Shown: positions 1-8,623, counted from the stretch's first letter. The stretch is 11,030 nucleotides of DNA from an uncultured Rikenellaceae bacterium (GCA_949284665.1 CASDWR010000236.1:1-11030); one strand, 5' to 3'. Notes: a model not told the origin generated them from the sequence alone. Program-made: numbers and translations.

Positions 1-677
1 AAAAATTGTATCGTGTGCGGTATCGGGTGGCACAGGATACGGCCGATCTCCACAAATGGATTTTCAGCGCTCCATGGATGGGAGGTGAGCGATACCGGTT
101 CGAAGCGCCGGCCGGAACATTCGTAAACATTGCCGGCGAGGTGAATGATACCATTCGGACCGAATTTACGGTGATGTCACCCGACAAGTTCGGATCGCTG
201 GTGGTCAATGTGAAAGGTAAAACCGACAATGCCTGTTACATATTGGAGCTGCTGGATACCAATGACAAGATTATCGAGAGCCGGTATTATGCCCGGACAG
301 GCCGTTATGTTTTCAATTATATTCCTGCCGGTGAGGTTAAACTGCGGGTGGTGGAAGATGTGAACGCGAATGGGCAGTGGGATACCGGCAGCGTGCTCCG
401 GCGCATTCAGCCTGAACGGGTAGAACTCGTTGCGGACGAGTCCGGCAATGAGATGATTGCCATGAAAGTGAATTGGGAAGTGGAAATAGACGTGGATATG
501 AGTGACCTCTTCAAGCCGCTTACGACTGAAGTCGTGCGGGAACAACTGCGCAAGTCGGAAGAAGTGCGGGCAAAACGAATGATGGAAGAGTTGATGAAAA
601 GGCTGAATCAAAACGGAGACCAAACCCAGAATCAAAACGGCCAAGGTTACCAGAATACCTACGGTACTTATAATTGA
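1..677 (+). CDS. Ig-like-domain protein, C-terminal part (5' end outside window)
   Basis: The reading frame is open from the left edge and ends at TGA 675-677. The first in-frame start-like codon is a TTG at 6, but the frame is already open before it, so the gene begins upstream. The visible 223 residues contain beta-rich sequence followed by a GRYVFNYIPAGEVKLRVVED stretch and a DVNANGQWDTG motif (about residues 118-128), an acidic Asp/Asn loop that could bind calcium. I recall this arrangement from the C-terminal end of Bacteroidetes secreted Ig-like (SbsA/Big_5-type) proteins of about 550 residues. The last 60 residues are a charged, probably helical segment and then a Q/N/G/Y-rich tail. 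A cell-surface or periplasmic location is inferred from the family, since the signal peptide would lie outside the window. Its function is unknown. It is the first visible gene of a compact block leading into rbfA. Confidence 0.7.
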   Translation, partial: KLYRVRYRVAQDTADLHKWIFSAPWMGGERYRFEAPAGTFVNIAGEVNDTIRTEFTVMSPDKFGSLVVNVKGKTDNACYILELLDTNDKIIESRYYARTGRYVFNYIPAGEVKLRVVEDVNANGQWDTGSVLRRIQPERVELVADESGNEMIAMKVNWEVEIDVDMSDLFKPLTTEVVREQLRKSEEVRAKRMMEELMKRLNQNGDQTQNQNGQGYQNTYGTYN

Positions 678-700
678 TTGACAAAAAATCCGTCCGGAAG

Positions 701-1513
701 ATGAAAAAGAGAGTTGTATTGATATTGTGGCTGGTTTTTGCGGGATGGTTTTTACCACTCCATGCCCAGCACTATATCGGAGCCATGGGAGGGTACGGGG
801 TAGGATCCGCACGTTTTTATCCGGCCAAGGAAACCCGCATGGTTTGGGGAATGTATTCGGGCGGTGTCGCTTGGAAATATTACAGTGCGGTAAAGTTCGT
901 GGGGGCCGTCGGCGCGGAGATGCAGTTTTTACAGCGGGGTTTCGAATACGAATTGTTCCGTGATTCGGATACCACATACCGTCGGACACTCAATTCGGTG
1001 GTGGTTCCCTTGATTTGGCAACCCTATTTTTACGCGTTCAACCGTCATGTTCGTGTTTTCATGAATCTTGCGCTGACGTTTTCCTATAATTTCGATTCCT
1101 GGGCCGATTCCTTGTCGACACGTCAGGGTGTGTATTGGTCTCAGAAATACGATATGCAGCTGGTGAGAGACAACCGTTGGGGATATGGCCTTTGCGGAGG
1201 CATCGGCATCGGTGTCTTATTCGATCGTTGGGAAGTGATGGTCGAAGGTCGTTACTGGTACGGCTATTCGGATATTCTCAAGAACAGGAACAAATACGCG
1301 ACCAATCCGTTGCGCTCGCCGCTCGACAACATCACCGTGTCGGCCGGGTTCTTTTACCGGCTCGGGAAAAAGGATCTGTTGATCGGTCCGAATCTGAGAG
1401 CAGAACGGAGGGCGGCCGAACGGGAAAAAAGAAAAATGCAAAAAGAGACGATCTTACAGAATGGAAACGACAAGACAACAAAAAGTCGCACGACAGATCC
1501 AGAAGGACGTTAG
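701..1513 (+). CDS. Outer-membrane beta-barrel protein (OMP_b-brl_2/PorT-like)
   Basis: This is a 270-aa protein. I chose ATG 701 because the product then begins MKKRVVLILWLVFAGWFLPL followed by HAQ, a clean Sec signal peptide with likely cleavage after residue 23. An in-frame TTG at 674 would add nine residues ahead of the signal. The mature part has alternating aromatic/glycine strands (GAMGGYGVG, VGAEMQFLQRGFEYE, YRRTLNSVVVPLIWQPYF, WEVMVEGRYWYGYSD, VSAGFFYRLG). These are typical of the small eight-stranded outer-membrane barrels of Bacteroidetes grouped with PorT and OMP_b-brl_2. The tail after residue 235 is very basic (RAERRAAEREKRK) and lies beyond the last strand, and its final 53 nt overlap the start of rbfA. 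The specific role is unknown. Structural or envelope function is inferred from the fold only. Confidence 0.75.
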   Translation: MKKRVVLILWLVFAGWFLPLHAQHYIGAMGGYGVGSARFYPAKETRMVWGMYSGGVAWKYYSAVKFVGAVGAEMQFLQRGFEYELFRDSDTTYRRTLNSVVVPLIWQPYFYAFNRHVRVFMNLALTFSYNFDSWADSLSTRQGVYWSQKYDMQLVRDNRWGYGLCGGIGIGVLFDRWEVMVEGRYWYGYSDILKNRNKYATNPLRSPLDNITVSAGFFYRLGKKDLLIGPNLRAERRAAEREKRKMQKETILQNGNDKTTKSRTTDPEGR

Positions 1514-1799
1514 CGACATTTTCATGAAAGAGATGTCGGACCTTTTCCGTGGTATGATGGTGTCGGTGACCGTGGTACGGATGAGTCCGGATCTGGGATA
1601 TGCCAAAATCTATTTGAGCGTATTCCCGTTCGACCGCAGTGCTGAAGTGATGTCGGCAGTGGAGAGCAATGCCTGGAAAATCCGTAAGCTGTTGGGCACG
1701 CGTATGCGCAACCAACTTAAATCCGTCCCTGAAATCTCCTTTTTCCTCGACGACTCGTTGGAGTATGTCGAACATATTGACAGTTTGTTGAAGGAATAA
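1461..1799 (+). CDS. rbfA: 30S ribosome-binding factor A
   Basis: The product is 112 aa, the normal size for RbfA, a small KH-like-fold protein that binds the 30S subunit late in assembly and is needed for 16S rRNA 5'-end maturation and cold growth. The N-terminus METTRQQKVARQIQKDVSDI has the conserved R-x-x-x-V/I-x-x-x-I/L helix. The central strand VTVVRMSPDLGYAKIYLSVF (36-55) and the C-terminal helix-strand RKLLGTRMRNQLKSVPEISF with FLDDS (75-99) match the family signature. The ATG at 1461 is supported because homologous sequence begins directly there, so the 53-nt overlap with the preceding barrel gene is real and suggests translational coupling. The stop lies 11 nt before the next gene. 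The function is well established for the family. Confidence 0.95.
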   Translation: METTRQQKVARQIQKDVSDIFMKEMSDLFRGMMVSVTVVRMSPDLGYAKIYLSVFPFDRSAEVMSAVESNAWKIRKLLGTRMRNQLKSVPEISFFLDDSLEYVEHIDSLLKE

Positions 1800-1810
1800 G
1801 CCGATCGGAA

Positions 1811-3028
1811 ATGAAACTTCACCTGCTTTTTGCCGAACGATACCTGCGATCGCCCAAATCGCTGTCTGTCATTAATGTCATTTCGCGGGTGAGTATCTTT
1901 GCCGTAGCCGTTCCTGTGGCGGCGATGGTGATTCTGCTTTCGGTCTTCAATGGCTTCGAGGACCTTGTGAAGCAGATGTTCAATGAGTTCGATCCCGATA
2001 TTGCAATTACTCCGGCGAAAGGTAAAGTGTTCGAAACCTCCCGGATCGACCTGAAAGGGCTGCGGGAAATGGAAGGGGTGGACGAGTGTTCGTCCATATT
2101 GGAAGAGAGTGTCCTGATGGAATACCGCGGCCGTCAGGCCCTCGGTGTGTTGCGCGGTGTCGATTCGCTGTACGAGCGTGTAGTCCCGGTCCGCGACTTG
2201 ATCGTAAACGGCGAATACAAACTGCACTTCGGCGATATGGAGCAGGCAATCGTCGGACGGGGCATCGCCTATTCCCTCGGTATACGGACATCGTTTTATA
2301 ATCCATTGAATGTCTATGCTCCGCGGCGCGGAACATTCTCTTCGTTGTTGCCGATGGAGAGTTATCGTAGCGGAAGACTCTTCCCTGCGGGTGTGTTCGC
2401 TTTGGATGTCGAAACGGATGGTACGTATGTGATCTGTCCGATCGATTTTGCCCGGAGACTACTCAACTATCCGGACCGGGTCTCTTCGTTGATGGTTTCA
2501 TTGGATAAGAACTGCGATCCCGATGAGATGAGGGAGCGCATCGCTTCGTTCGTGGGACCCGATTTCGACGTGCGGACACGTTTCCAGCAGAAAGCCTCCA
2601 TGTACCGGATCATGAAATATGAAAAATGGGGTGTCTTTTTTATAACTTTGCTTGTGTTGATTATCGCTTCGTTCTCGATCGTGGGGTCGTTGACGATGTT
2701 GATTATTGAAAAGAGCGACGATACGCGGACATTGATTACGTTGGGGGCGGACGTACGTTTTGTCCGCAGGATATTTTTCAGTGAAGGGATGTTGATTTGC
2801 GGATTGGGCATTGTCGGCGGGATGACATTGGGTGTTCTTGTCTGTGCCGTACAGCAATGGTTCGGAATTATCAAAATAGGTGCACAGACATTTCTCGTGG
2901 ACAGTTATCCGGTGGTGATGCGAATCGGCGATCTGGTCGGTATCCTTGTAGCGGCGATAATCGTCAGTGCGATTATCTGTAAACTTACGGTGTCCAAAAC
3001 GATGCCGCGAACCCTTATTCGATTATGA
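1811..3028 (+). CDS. LolC/LolE-type ABC transporter permease (FtsX family)
   Basis: This 405-aa inner-membrane protein has the four-segment layout of LolC/LolE/MacB permeases: TM1 about 21-46, a large periplasmic domain about 47-270 (MacB_PCD type), then TM2 about 274-299, TM3 about 325-350 and TM4 about 372-392 forming the FtsX domain. The loop after TM2, EKSDDTRTLITLGA (300-313), is the family's cytoplasmic coupling segment that contacts the ATPase. The N-terminus (AERYLRSPKSLSVINVISRVSI) resembles LolC/E. In this family the permease works with a LolD-like ATPase, either releasing lipoproteins from the inner membrane or acting in mechanotransmission. No ATPase gene lies in the window, so the partner must be encoded elsewhere. 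The neighbouring lipoprotein gene fits a Lol role, but that is inference. The last four bases overlap the next start (ATGA). Confidence 0.85.
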   Translation: MKLHLLFAERYLRSPKSLSVINVISRVSIFAVAVPVAAMVILLSVFNGFEDLVKQMFNEFDPDIAITPAKGKVFETSRIDLKGLREMEGVDECSSILEESVLMEYRGRQALGVLRGVDSLYERVVPVRDLIVNGEYKLHFGDMEQAIVGRGIAYSLGIRTSFYNPLNVYAPRRGTFSSLLPMESYRSGRLFPAGVFALDVETDGTYVICPIDFARRLLNYPDRVSSLMVSLDKNCDPDEMRERIASFVGPDFDVRTRFQQKASMYRIMKYEKWGVFFITLLVLIIASFSIVGSLTMLIIEKSDDTRTLITLGADVRFVRRIFFSEGMLICGLGIVGGMTLGVLVCAVQQWFGIIKIGAQTFLVDSYPVVMRIGDLVGILVAAIIVSAIICKLTVSKTMPRTLIRL

Positions 3029-3936
3029 AGACGATCGATTTTTTGAAAAAACATGCCTCTTGGGGGCAGATGTTCGGCATTATGTTTTTTGCGGCGATTG
3101 CGGTCAGTTGTCGGTCTGCCAAGACCATTCCGAACGATGAGTTATCTGCTATCTTTGTGGACATGTATGAAGTGACGGCCTATTGCCAGACGAACGGAAT
3201 GAATTGTGACAGCATCGATGTGTATACTCCCGTGTTGCAGAAATACGGGTACGATGCCAACGATTTTATCCATACGCTCGGCAACTTTACGCGTCGGAAG
3301 ACTTCGCGTCTGTCGGATATCGTGGAAGAGGCGATTCGCCTTCTGGATGAGGAGTATGCCAAATATTCCAAAAAGGTCCAGACGTTGGAGAAAATCGACA
3401 GCATTGCTTTGGAAATGTGTAAGGAGGTGGTGTACGAGGATTCATTGATCGAGGTGCGGCGTAAGAGAGATACCGTACGATTGCGGGTTGCCATTCCTGT
3501 GAAGCCGGGCAGTTACAGGTTGAGTTACGGCTATCGACTTGATTCGCTCGATGAGAATAGCGGTTTGCAGAACCGCTGGATGTTGATCGACTCACTCGGC
3601 AAACAGATCCGTTATCCGGCCATTGATCGAATCCGGAATAAGGAATGGAATCGTTATGAGACATTTATTGAAGTGGATGATCGTTCTGACTCGTTGATCC
3701 TGACATTCGGCAATTATGGCAAGAATCTGAAGACTCCCCATCTGACGATCGATTCGCTGAGGGTGGTCTATTATCCGCCGAAAGAGGAGGCTTTGGAGGT
3801 ACTCAAACGATCGATCATCGATTACAGGTTGATGATAAACGGAAGGGAATATGACCGGGTTACGAAGGATAGCAGCACATTACGTATTGTACCGCCGCAA
3901 GCTCCTGCCTTACGGGATACTGTCGCTGTCGAGTGA
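3025..3936 (+). CDS. DUF4296-domain lipoprotein
   Basis: The protein is 303 aa. The N-terminus has a basic start, a hydrophobic stretch (FGIMFFAAIAV) and a lipobox-like AVSC with Cys29 as the likely lipidated residue, so it is probably an outer-membrane or periplasmic lipoprotein. Residues about 35-117 (IPNDELSAIFVDMYEVTAYC ... LQKYGYDANDFIHTLGNF ... LLDEEYAKY) match the pattern I know as DUF4296, a Bacteroidetes-restricted helical domain of unknown function. The remainder (about 145-280) is predicted beta-rich with repeated 'DSLxxxx' phrases and has no assignment. The start overlaps the permease stop by four bases (ATGA), indicating translational coupling. The 3' end runs 86 nt into the amidohydrolase gene, and the last ~28 residues look unconserved. 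No enzymatic function can be claimed. Confidence 0.78.
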   Translation: MKTIDFLKKHASWGQMFGIMFFAAIAVSCRSAKTIPNDELSAIFVDMYEVTAYCQTNGMNCDSIDVYTPVLQKYGYDANDFIHTLGNFTRRKTSRLSDIVEEAIRLLDEEYAKYSKKVQTLEKIDSIALEMCKEVVYEDSLIEVRRKRDTVRLRVAIPVKPGSYRLSYGYRLDSLDENSGLQNRWMLIDSLGKQIRYPAIDRIRNKEWNRYETFIEVDDRSDSLILTFGNYGKNLKTPHLTIDSLRVVYYPPKEEALEVLKRSIIDYRLMINGREYDRVTKDSSTLRIVPPQAPALRDTVAVE

Positions 3937-5017
3937 CGGAACGGTAATCGACATCGAGTCCTGCAATGAGATCGATCGCCGGCCTGGGGTTGAGTTCCAT
4001 AACGGTATTTTGATTCCGGACATGGTGAATGCCCATTGTCATCTGGAACTTTCGTACATGGCCGGGATGATTCCGGCGGGTTGTGGTTTTATCGGGTTCG
4101 CACGAGGAATGGGTGAACGACGAGGGGCCAGTACGGAAGAGGAACGGAAACGGGCAATCGTTGCTGCCGATGCAGCCATGTGGCGCGAAGGCATCGGTGC
4201 GGTGGGAGACGTATGCAATGGTGTTACTTCTTTCGAAACCAAACGGGTCAGTCCGATCCGGTATATCAATTTTCTCGAAATTTTCGGATTGCAGACCCGC
4301 TCGACGGAGGTGACACGTGCGTTGGCCGATCGGGCCAAAGAGGAGGGCCTCGATTATACGGTGACCCCGCATTCGTGTTATTCCGTCCCGAGAGAGGTGT
4401 TTGCTGCGGTCGTCCGGGGAGATGTCCCGTCGAATGGGGATTTCCCGTTGTCGATCCATTTTATGGAGAGCATTTCTGAAGAGCAACTTTTTTATGGCCG
4501 TGGAGCGATGGCCGAGTGGTATGCGGAACGGGGCTGGGAATGTGATTTTCTCGATTATGGCTCGCCTGCGGGGAGAGTGGAAAGAGAAGTTCCGCCGGAT
4601 CGGAAAATATTACTCGTACACGGTTGCTGCGCTACGGATGAGGTCATAAAAAGTGTGTCTGACCATTTCTCTGATCGTGTGACCTGGGTCCTGTGCCCCG
4701 GTTCGAATCGATACATTTCCGATATGTTGCCACCGGTGCAACTGTTACGGCGTTCGGGTGTACGAATTGCCGTAGGGACCGATTCTTTGGCTTCGAATTG
4801 GACCTTAAGCATCGTGGAAGAGTTGAAACGGTTCAACGGTGTCCCCCTTGAGGAGTTGTTGTGTTGGGCTACCTGTAACGGTGCCGAAGCGCTTGGAATT
4901 GGCGACCGGATCGGGTCGTTCGAACGGGGGCGGCGTTCGGGGGTAGTATTGTTGAGCGGTATCGATTGGGAAAGAATGGCGCTCGGAGACGGGGCCCGGA
5001 CACAGAGAATCCTCTGA
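3851..5017 (+). CDS. Metal-dependent amidohydrolase / deaminase (TRZ/ATZ-type)
   Basis: This 388-aa cytosolic enzyme belongs to the amidohydrolase superfamily. Visible metal and catalytic residues are HxH in VNAHCHLELS (His62, His64), His203 with Glu206 in IHFMES, His257 in LLVHGCC, and Asp311 in VGTDSLASN. This set (HxH, H, HxxE, D) is typical of single-metal purine/pyrimidine-type deaminases and chlorohydrolases, so hydrolytic deamination is a reasonable inference. The substrate is unknown. The HLE-S context resembles what I recall of aminofutalosine deaminases in menaquinone synthesis, but no other futalosine gene is in view. The ATG at 3851 is chosen because RRIAAHYVLYRRKLLPYGIL aligns with the usual N-terminal beta-sandwich start, and no other Met occurs before residue 58. 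This gives an 86-nt overlap with the lipoprotein gene. It is the last gene of the block. Confidence 0.8.
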   Translation: MTGLRRIAAHYVLYRRKLLPYGILSLSSDGTVIDIESCNEIDRRPGVEFHNGILIPDMVNAHCHLELSYMAGMIPAGCGFIGFARGMGERRGASTEEERKRAIVAADAAMWREGIGAVGDVCNGVTSFETKRVSPIRYINFLEIFGLQTRSTEVTRALADRAKEEGLDYTVTPHSCYSVPREVFAAVVRGDVPSNGDFPLSIHFMESISEEQLFYGRGAMAEWYAERGWECDFLDYGSPAGRVEREVPPDRKILLVHGCCATDEVIKSVSDHFSDRVTWVLCPGSNRYISDMLPPVQLLRRSGVRIAVGTDSLASNWTLSIVEELKRFNGVPLEELLCWATCNGAEALGIGDRIGSFERGRRSGVVLLSGIDWERMALGDGARTQRIL

Positions 5018-5140
5018 ACGGTCTGCAAAATCGGAAATATTTTATAATTTTGCCGCTTGTAGCATTCCGCAGTGTCACGGAAGGGCGTACGGGTTGCTTC
5101 TGTGGTCAATCGGCTGAAGGAGCATTGATAATAGGTCGTT
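5018..5140 (+). promoter_or_regulatory. Promoter-like element and leader upstream of folE
   Basis: The 123-nt gap contains TAATTTTG at 5045-5052, an exact fit to the Bacteroidetes -7 consensus TAnnTTTG. The -33 position shows only a weak match (TCTG at 5023-5026, expected TTTG, about 18 bp upstream). A start about 5 nt downstream would leave a leader of about 80 nt before the folE ATG. No riboswitch-like fold or strong Shine-Dalgarno is visible. This suggests folE can be transcribed separately from the upstream block. Confidence 0.4.
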
Positions 5141-5746
5141 ATGGAAAAAAATTATCGCAAGGAAGAGTTGTATGAGCCCCGGGTAATCGAAGAACTGTCG
5201 GAACATTACCGGCGGATTATCGAACTGTTGGGAGAAGATTCGACGCGTGAGGGTTTGTTGAAGACTCCCGAGCGGGTGGCCAAGGCAATGGCCTTTTTGA
5301 CGAAGGGTTATGCGGAAGATCCGAAAGAAATTCTGTTATCGGCCCGGTTCAAGGAGGAGTACAAACAGATGGTCATTGTCAAGGATATCGAACTATATTC
5401 GATGTGTGAGCACCACATGATGCCTTTTTACGGCAAGGCACACGTGGCATATATTCCGAACGGATATATTACCGGGTTGTCGAAAATTGCGCGTGTGGTC
5501 GAGTGTTTTGCCCGTCGCCTGCAGGTACAGGAGCGTTTGACGGTGCAGATACGCAATTGTATTCAGGAAGCACTCGACCCGTTGGGAGTGGCTGTGGTGA
5601 TCGAAGCAGCCCACACCTGTATGCAGATGAGAGGCGTGCAGAAGCAGAATTCGGTAACCACGACCTCTGCCTTTACGGGGGTTTTCATGAAGCAGCAGCA
5701 GACAAGAGAAGAGTTCATGCAGTTGATCAGCGCACGATTGCGTTGA
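5141..5746 (+). CDS. folE: GTP cyclohydrolase I
   Basis: The product is 201 aa, close to the usual length. FolE converts GTP to 7,8-dihydroneopterin triphosphate and formate, the first step of tetrahydrofolate synthesis and also the entry to the queuosine/7-deazapurine route. The homodecameric T-fold enzyme's signatures are all present: [19 protein letters not shown] (32-50), [20 protein letters not shown] (86-105), [20 protein letters not shown] (111-130) and [20 protein letters not shown] (156-175). By alignment with the E. coli enzyme, the zinc ligands are Cys89, His92 and Cys160, and His91 and His158 fall at the catalytic histidine positions. Nothing is missing. The start at ATG 5141 gives the expected N-terminal helix. 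It stands between two non-coding gaps of about 120 nt, so it may be its own transcription unit. Confidence 0.97.
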   Translation: MEKNYRKEELYEPRVIEELSEHYRRIIELLGEDSTREGLLKTPERVAKAMAFLTKGYAEDPKEILLSARFKEEYKQMVIVKDIELYSMCEHHMMPFYGKAHVAYIPNGYITGLSKIARVVECFARRLQVQERLTVQIRNCIQEALDPLGVAVVIEAAHTCMQMRGVQKQNSVTTTSAFTGVFMKQQQTREEFMQLISARLR

Positions 5747-5866
5747 TTCGTTCCGTTTGGACATACTCGTCGTTGGGGCGGGTGCATGCTGGAAAAAGAA
5801 TGGGAACAGGGCGAACGGCAGAAAAAGATTGACAAAGAAAAAGAGTGAAAAATATCGTATAAGATC
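5747..5866 (+). other. folE-leuS intergenic segment with a purine-rich 20-codon ORF
   Basis: These 120 nt have no convincing promoter or terminator. A tiny ORF starts at ATG 5786 and stops at TGA 5846-5848 (MLEKEWEQGERQKKIDKEKE). It is in the same frame as folE, which ends at TGA 5744-5746, so folE read-through would add 33 residues ending in this Lys/Glu-rich tail. The segment is strongly A/G-rich from 5790 to 5850, a composition common just upstream of Bacteroidetes starts. Translation of the mini-ORF is unsupported. Confidence 0.35.
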
Positions 5867-8623
5867 ATGGAGTACAATTTCAAGGAGATCGAAGCCAAAT
5901 GGCAGCAGGAGTGGAAGCGTCGGAATACGTACAGGGTGGAAACGGATGAAAAGCGTCCGAAATTCTATGTGCTCGACATGTTCCCTTACCCTTCGGGAGC
6001 GGGGTTGCATGTGGGGCACCCGCTCGGATATATCGCATCGGATATTTATTCCCGTTACAAACGTATGTGCGGGTTCAACGTACTCCATCCGATGGGATAT
6101 GATGCTTTCGGGCTGCCGGCTGAACAGTATGCCATCCAGACGGGACAGCATCCGGCGGTGACGACGGCCCGGAATATCGATCGTTATCGTAGCCAGTTGG
6201 ATAAAATCGGTTTCAGTTACGATTGGAACCGGGAGGTCCGTACATGTGATCCGAAATATTACAAATGGACACAGTGGGCTTTCCTGAAAATGTATGGCCA
6301 CTATTATGACAAGGATAAACAACAGGCTCGTCCTGTAGAAGAGTTGATTGCTGCATTCGGGAAGCGTGGTACCGAGGGATTGAATGCGGCTTGTACGGAG
6401 GAGATGCATTTTACGGCTACTGAATGGAATGGATGGGATGAACGGAAACGGGAGGATATTTTGCAGAACTACCGCATTGCTTTCCGTGCCGATACGATGG
6501 TGAACTGGTGTCCCGAGTTGGGAACGGTTTTGGCCAACGATGAAGTGAAGGATGGCCTTTCCGTCCGCGGAGGGTACCCGGTAGTGCAGAAACAGATGAA
6601 ACAGTGGCAGTTGCGTGTCACGGCCTATGCGCAACGTCTGCTTGATGGTTTGGACGGTCTGGAGTGGAGCGATTCGTTGAAGGAGATACAGCGGAACTGG
6701 ATCGGTCGGAGTGTCGGAGCACAGGTGTTTTTCGATATTAAAGGGAGCGATCGTAAACTGGAGATTTTTACGACCCGTCCCGATACGATTTTCGGCGTGA
6801 CGTTCATGGTGATCGCTCCCGAGCATGAGTGGGTTCCCGAGTTGACTACTCCGGAGAACCGAAAGGCGGTGGAAGAGTATCTCGAACAGACCAGCAAAAG
6901 ATCCGAACGGGAACGGATTGCCGAGACACGTCGTGTGAGTGGTGTTTTTACCGGTGCTTGGGCAGTCAATCCGTTTACCGGGAAAGAGATTCCGATCTAT
7001 ATCAGCGATTACGTGTTATGCGGTTACGGTACGGGTGCCATCATGGCCGTACCTGCACACGACTCGCGCGATTACGCTTTTGCCCGTCACTTTGGTCTGG
7101 AGATTGTCCCGGTGGTCGAAGGTGGAGACATATCGGTCGGCAGTTACGATGCAAAGAGCGGTCGTATGATTAACTCCGGATTTATTACCGGTCTCGATGT
7201 GAAGGAGGCTATTGAAAAGATGTTCGACGAGATCGAGCGCCGCAAGTTGGGCGGCCGTCGGGTCAACTATCGTTTACGTGATGCCATTTTCAGCCGGCAA
7301 CGTTATTGGGGCGAGCCCTTCCCGATCTATTACAAGGAGGGTGTCGCCTGTCCGCTCGGGGAGTCACAGTTGCCGTTGGAACTGCCTGATATCAGCAATT
7401 TTGGCCCAACGGCCGAAGGAGAACCACCATTGGCACGGGTCGAAAACTGGAAGACAAAGGAGGGGTATCCCTATGAGGTGAGCACCATGCCCGGTTTTGC
7501 CGGCTCCTCGGCTTACTATCTGCGGTATATGGATCCCCATAACGACAAGGAGTTGGTGGATCGCCGCGCCAACGAATATTGGCGGAGCGTGGATCTTTAT
7601 GTGGGTGGAATCGAACATGCCACGGGCCATCTGATCTATTCCCGGTTCTGGAACAAGTTCCTTTACGATCTTGGTTATGTATGCGAACAGGAACCGTTCC
7701 GCAAATTGGTCAATCAGGGGATGATTCAGGGACGGTCGAATTTCGTATACCGGATTGTCGGGACCAATCGTTTCGTATCGTTTGGGCTCAAGGACGGTTA
7801 TGAAACACAGGAGATCCACGTGGATGTAAATCTTGTGAAGAACGATTTGCTCGATCTGGAGGCTTTCCGGGCATGGAGACCGGAATTTGCCGATGCGGAG
7901 TTCGTACTTGAAGATGGGAAGTACCTTTGCGGTTGGGCTGTCGAGAAGATGAGCAAGTCGATGTACAATGTCATCAATCCGGACGACATCGTTGAGAATT
8001 ACGGTGCCGATACGTTGCGCATGTACGAGATGTTCCTCGGACCTCTCGAACAGAGTAAACCCTGGGATACCAATGGGATCGACGGTGTGCACAAGTTCCT
8101 GCGCCGGTTCTGGCGGCTGTTCTTCGATCGTGAAGGACAATGGGCCGTAAGTGAAGAAAAAGCCGGACAGGGCGAACTGAAAACGCTCCACAAGACGATC
8201 AGGAAGGTCCGCGAAGATATAGAGAATTTCTCGTTCAATACATCTGTGGCTGCTTTTATGATTTGTATCAATGAATTGGGGGATTGCAAAAAACGGGAGA
8301 TACTGGAGCCGTTGACAGCATTGCTGGCCCCGTTTGCACCTCATATTGCCGAGGAGTTGTGGAGTTTGCTGGGACATTCTTCATCCGTATGCGAAGCCGC
8401 TTATCCGGTATCCGATCCGGCATATTTGCAAGAGACCACTTTCGAATATCCGGTTTCTGTAAACGGAAAATTGCGTTTTCGGAAAGAGCTGCCTCTCGGA
8501 ATTTCCGCTTCGGAAGTTGAAGCGGCCGTGTTGGCGGATGACAATGCGGCCCGGTGGCTTGAGGGAAAGAGTCCGAAGAAAGTAATTTTTGTGCCGGGGA
8601 AAATCATTAATATCGTGGTTTGA
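5867..8623 (+). CDS. leuS: Leucyl-tRNA synthetase
   Basis: This class Ia synthetase of 918 aa attaches leucine to tRNA-Leu using ATP. The HIGH-type motif is HVGH (48-51) in [13 protein letters not shown], and the KMSKS motif is at 694-698 (EKMSKSMYN). The CP1 editing domain is present with TTRPDTIFG and [19 protein letters not shown], including the aspartate used to position misacylated tRNA. The anticodon-binding domain ([10 protein letters not shown] ... [12 protein letters not shown]) and a C-terminal tail follow. The protein is longer than the ~860-aa E. coli enzyme, chiefly because of an insertion of about 55-60 residues (about 144-203) before the [15 protein letters not shown] motif. 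I recall this from Bacteroidetes LeuRS. The start [16 protein letters not shown] is the standard N-terminus. mnmA follows after 35 nt. Confidence 0.98.
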   Translation: MEYNFKEIEAKWQQEWKRRNTYRVETDEKRPKFYVLDMFPYPSGAGLHVGHPLGYIASDIYSRYKRMCGFNVLHPMGYDAFGLPAEQYAIQTGQHPAVTTARNIDRYRSQLDKIGFSYDWNREVRTCDPKYYKWTQWAFLKMYGHYYDKDKQQARPVEELIAAFGKRGTEGLNAACTEEMHFTATEWNGWDERKREDILQNYRIAFRADTMVNWCPELGTVLANDEVKDGLSVRGGYPVVQKQMKQWQLRVTAYAQRLLDGLDGLEWSDSLKEIQRNWIGRSVGAQVFFDIKGSDRKLEIFTTRPDTIFGVTFMVIAPEHEWVPELTTPENRKAVEEYLEQTSKRSERERIAETRRVSGVFTGAWAVNPFTGKEIPIYISDYVLCGYGTGAIMAVPAHDSRDYAFARHFGLEIVPVVEGGDISVGSYDAKSGRMINSGFITGLDVKEAIEKMFDEIERRKLGGRRVNYRLRDAIFSRQRYWGEPFPIYYKEGVACPLGESQLPLELPDISNFGPTAEGEPPLARVENWKTKEGYPYEVSTMPGFAGSSAYYLRYMDPHNDKELVDRRANEYWRSVDLYVGGIEHATGHLIYSRFWNKFLYDLGYVCEQEPFRKLVNQGMIQGRSNFVYRIVGTNRFVSFGLKDGYETQEIHVDVNLVKNDLLDLEAFRAWRPEFADAEFVLEDGKYLCGWAVEKMSKSMYNVINPDDIVENYGADTLRMYEMFLGPLEQSKPWDTNGIDGVHKFLRRFWRLFFDREGQWAVSEEKAGQGELKTLHKTIRKVREDIENFSFNTSVAAFMICINELGDCKKREILEPLTALLAPFAPHIAEELWSLLGHSSSVCEAAYPVSDPAYLQETTFEYPVSVNGKLRFRKELPLGISASEVEAAVLADDNAARWLEGKSPKKVIFVPGKIINIVV

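Noticed and set aside
674..700. TTG at 674 as the start of the barrel-protein gene
   Set aside because: It would put nine charged residues ahead of a standard signal peptide. ATG 701 begins exactly at MKKR.
177..989. Minus-strand ORF of 270 codons opposite the Ig-like protein and barrel gene
   Set aside because: It overlaps two + strand genes with a good signal peptide and family motifs, while its own product shows no domain.
5393..6826. Minus-strand ORF of 477 codons opposite folE and leuS
   Set aside because: It lies wholly opposite two clearly conserved genes, and its product is His/Pro/Phe-rich nonsense typical of antisense frames in this codon usage.
7364..8377. Minus-strand ORF of 337 codons opposite leuS
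   Set aside because: It is an antisense shadow of conserved LeuRS sequence including the KMSKS region, with no independent protein features.
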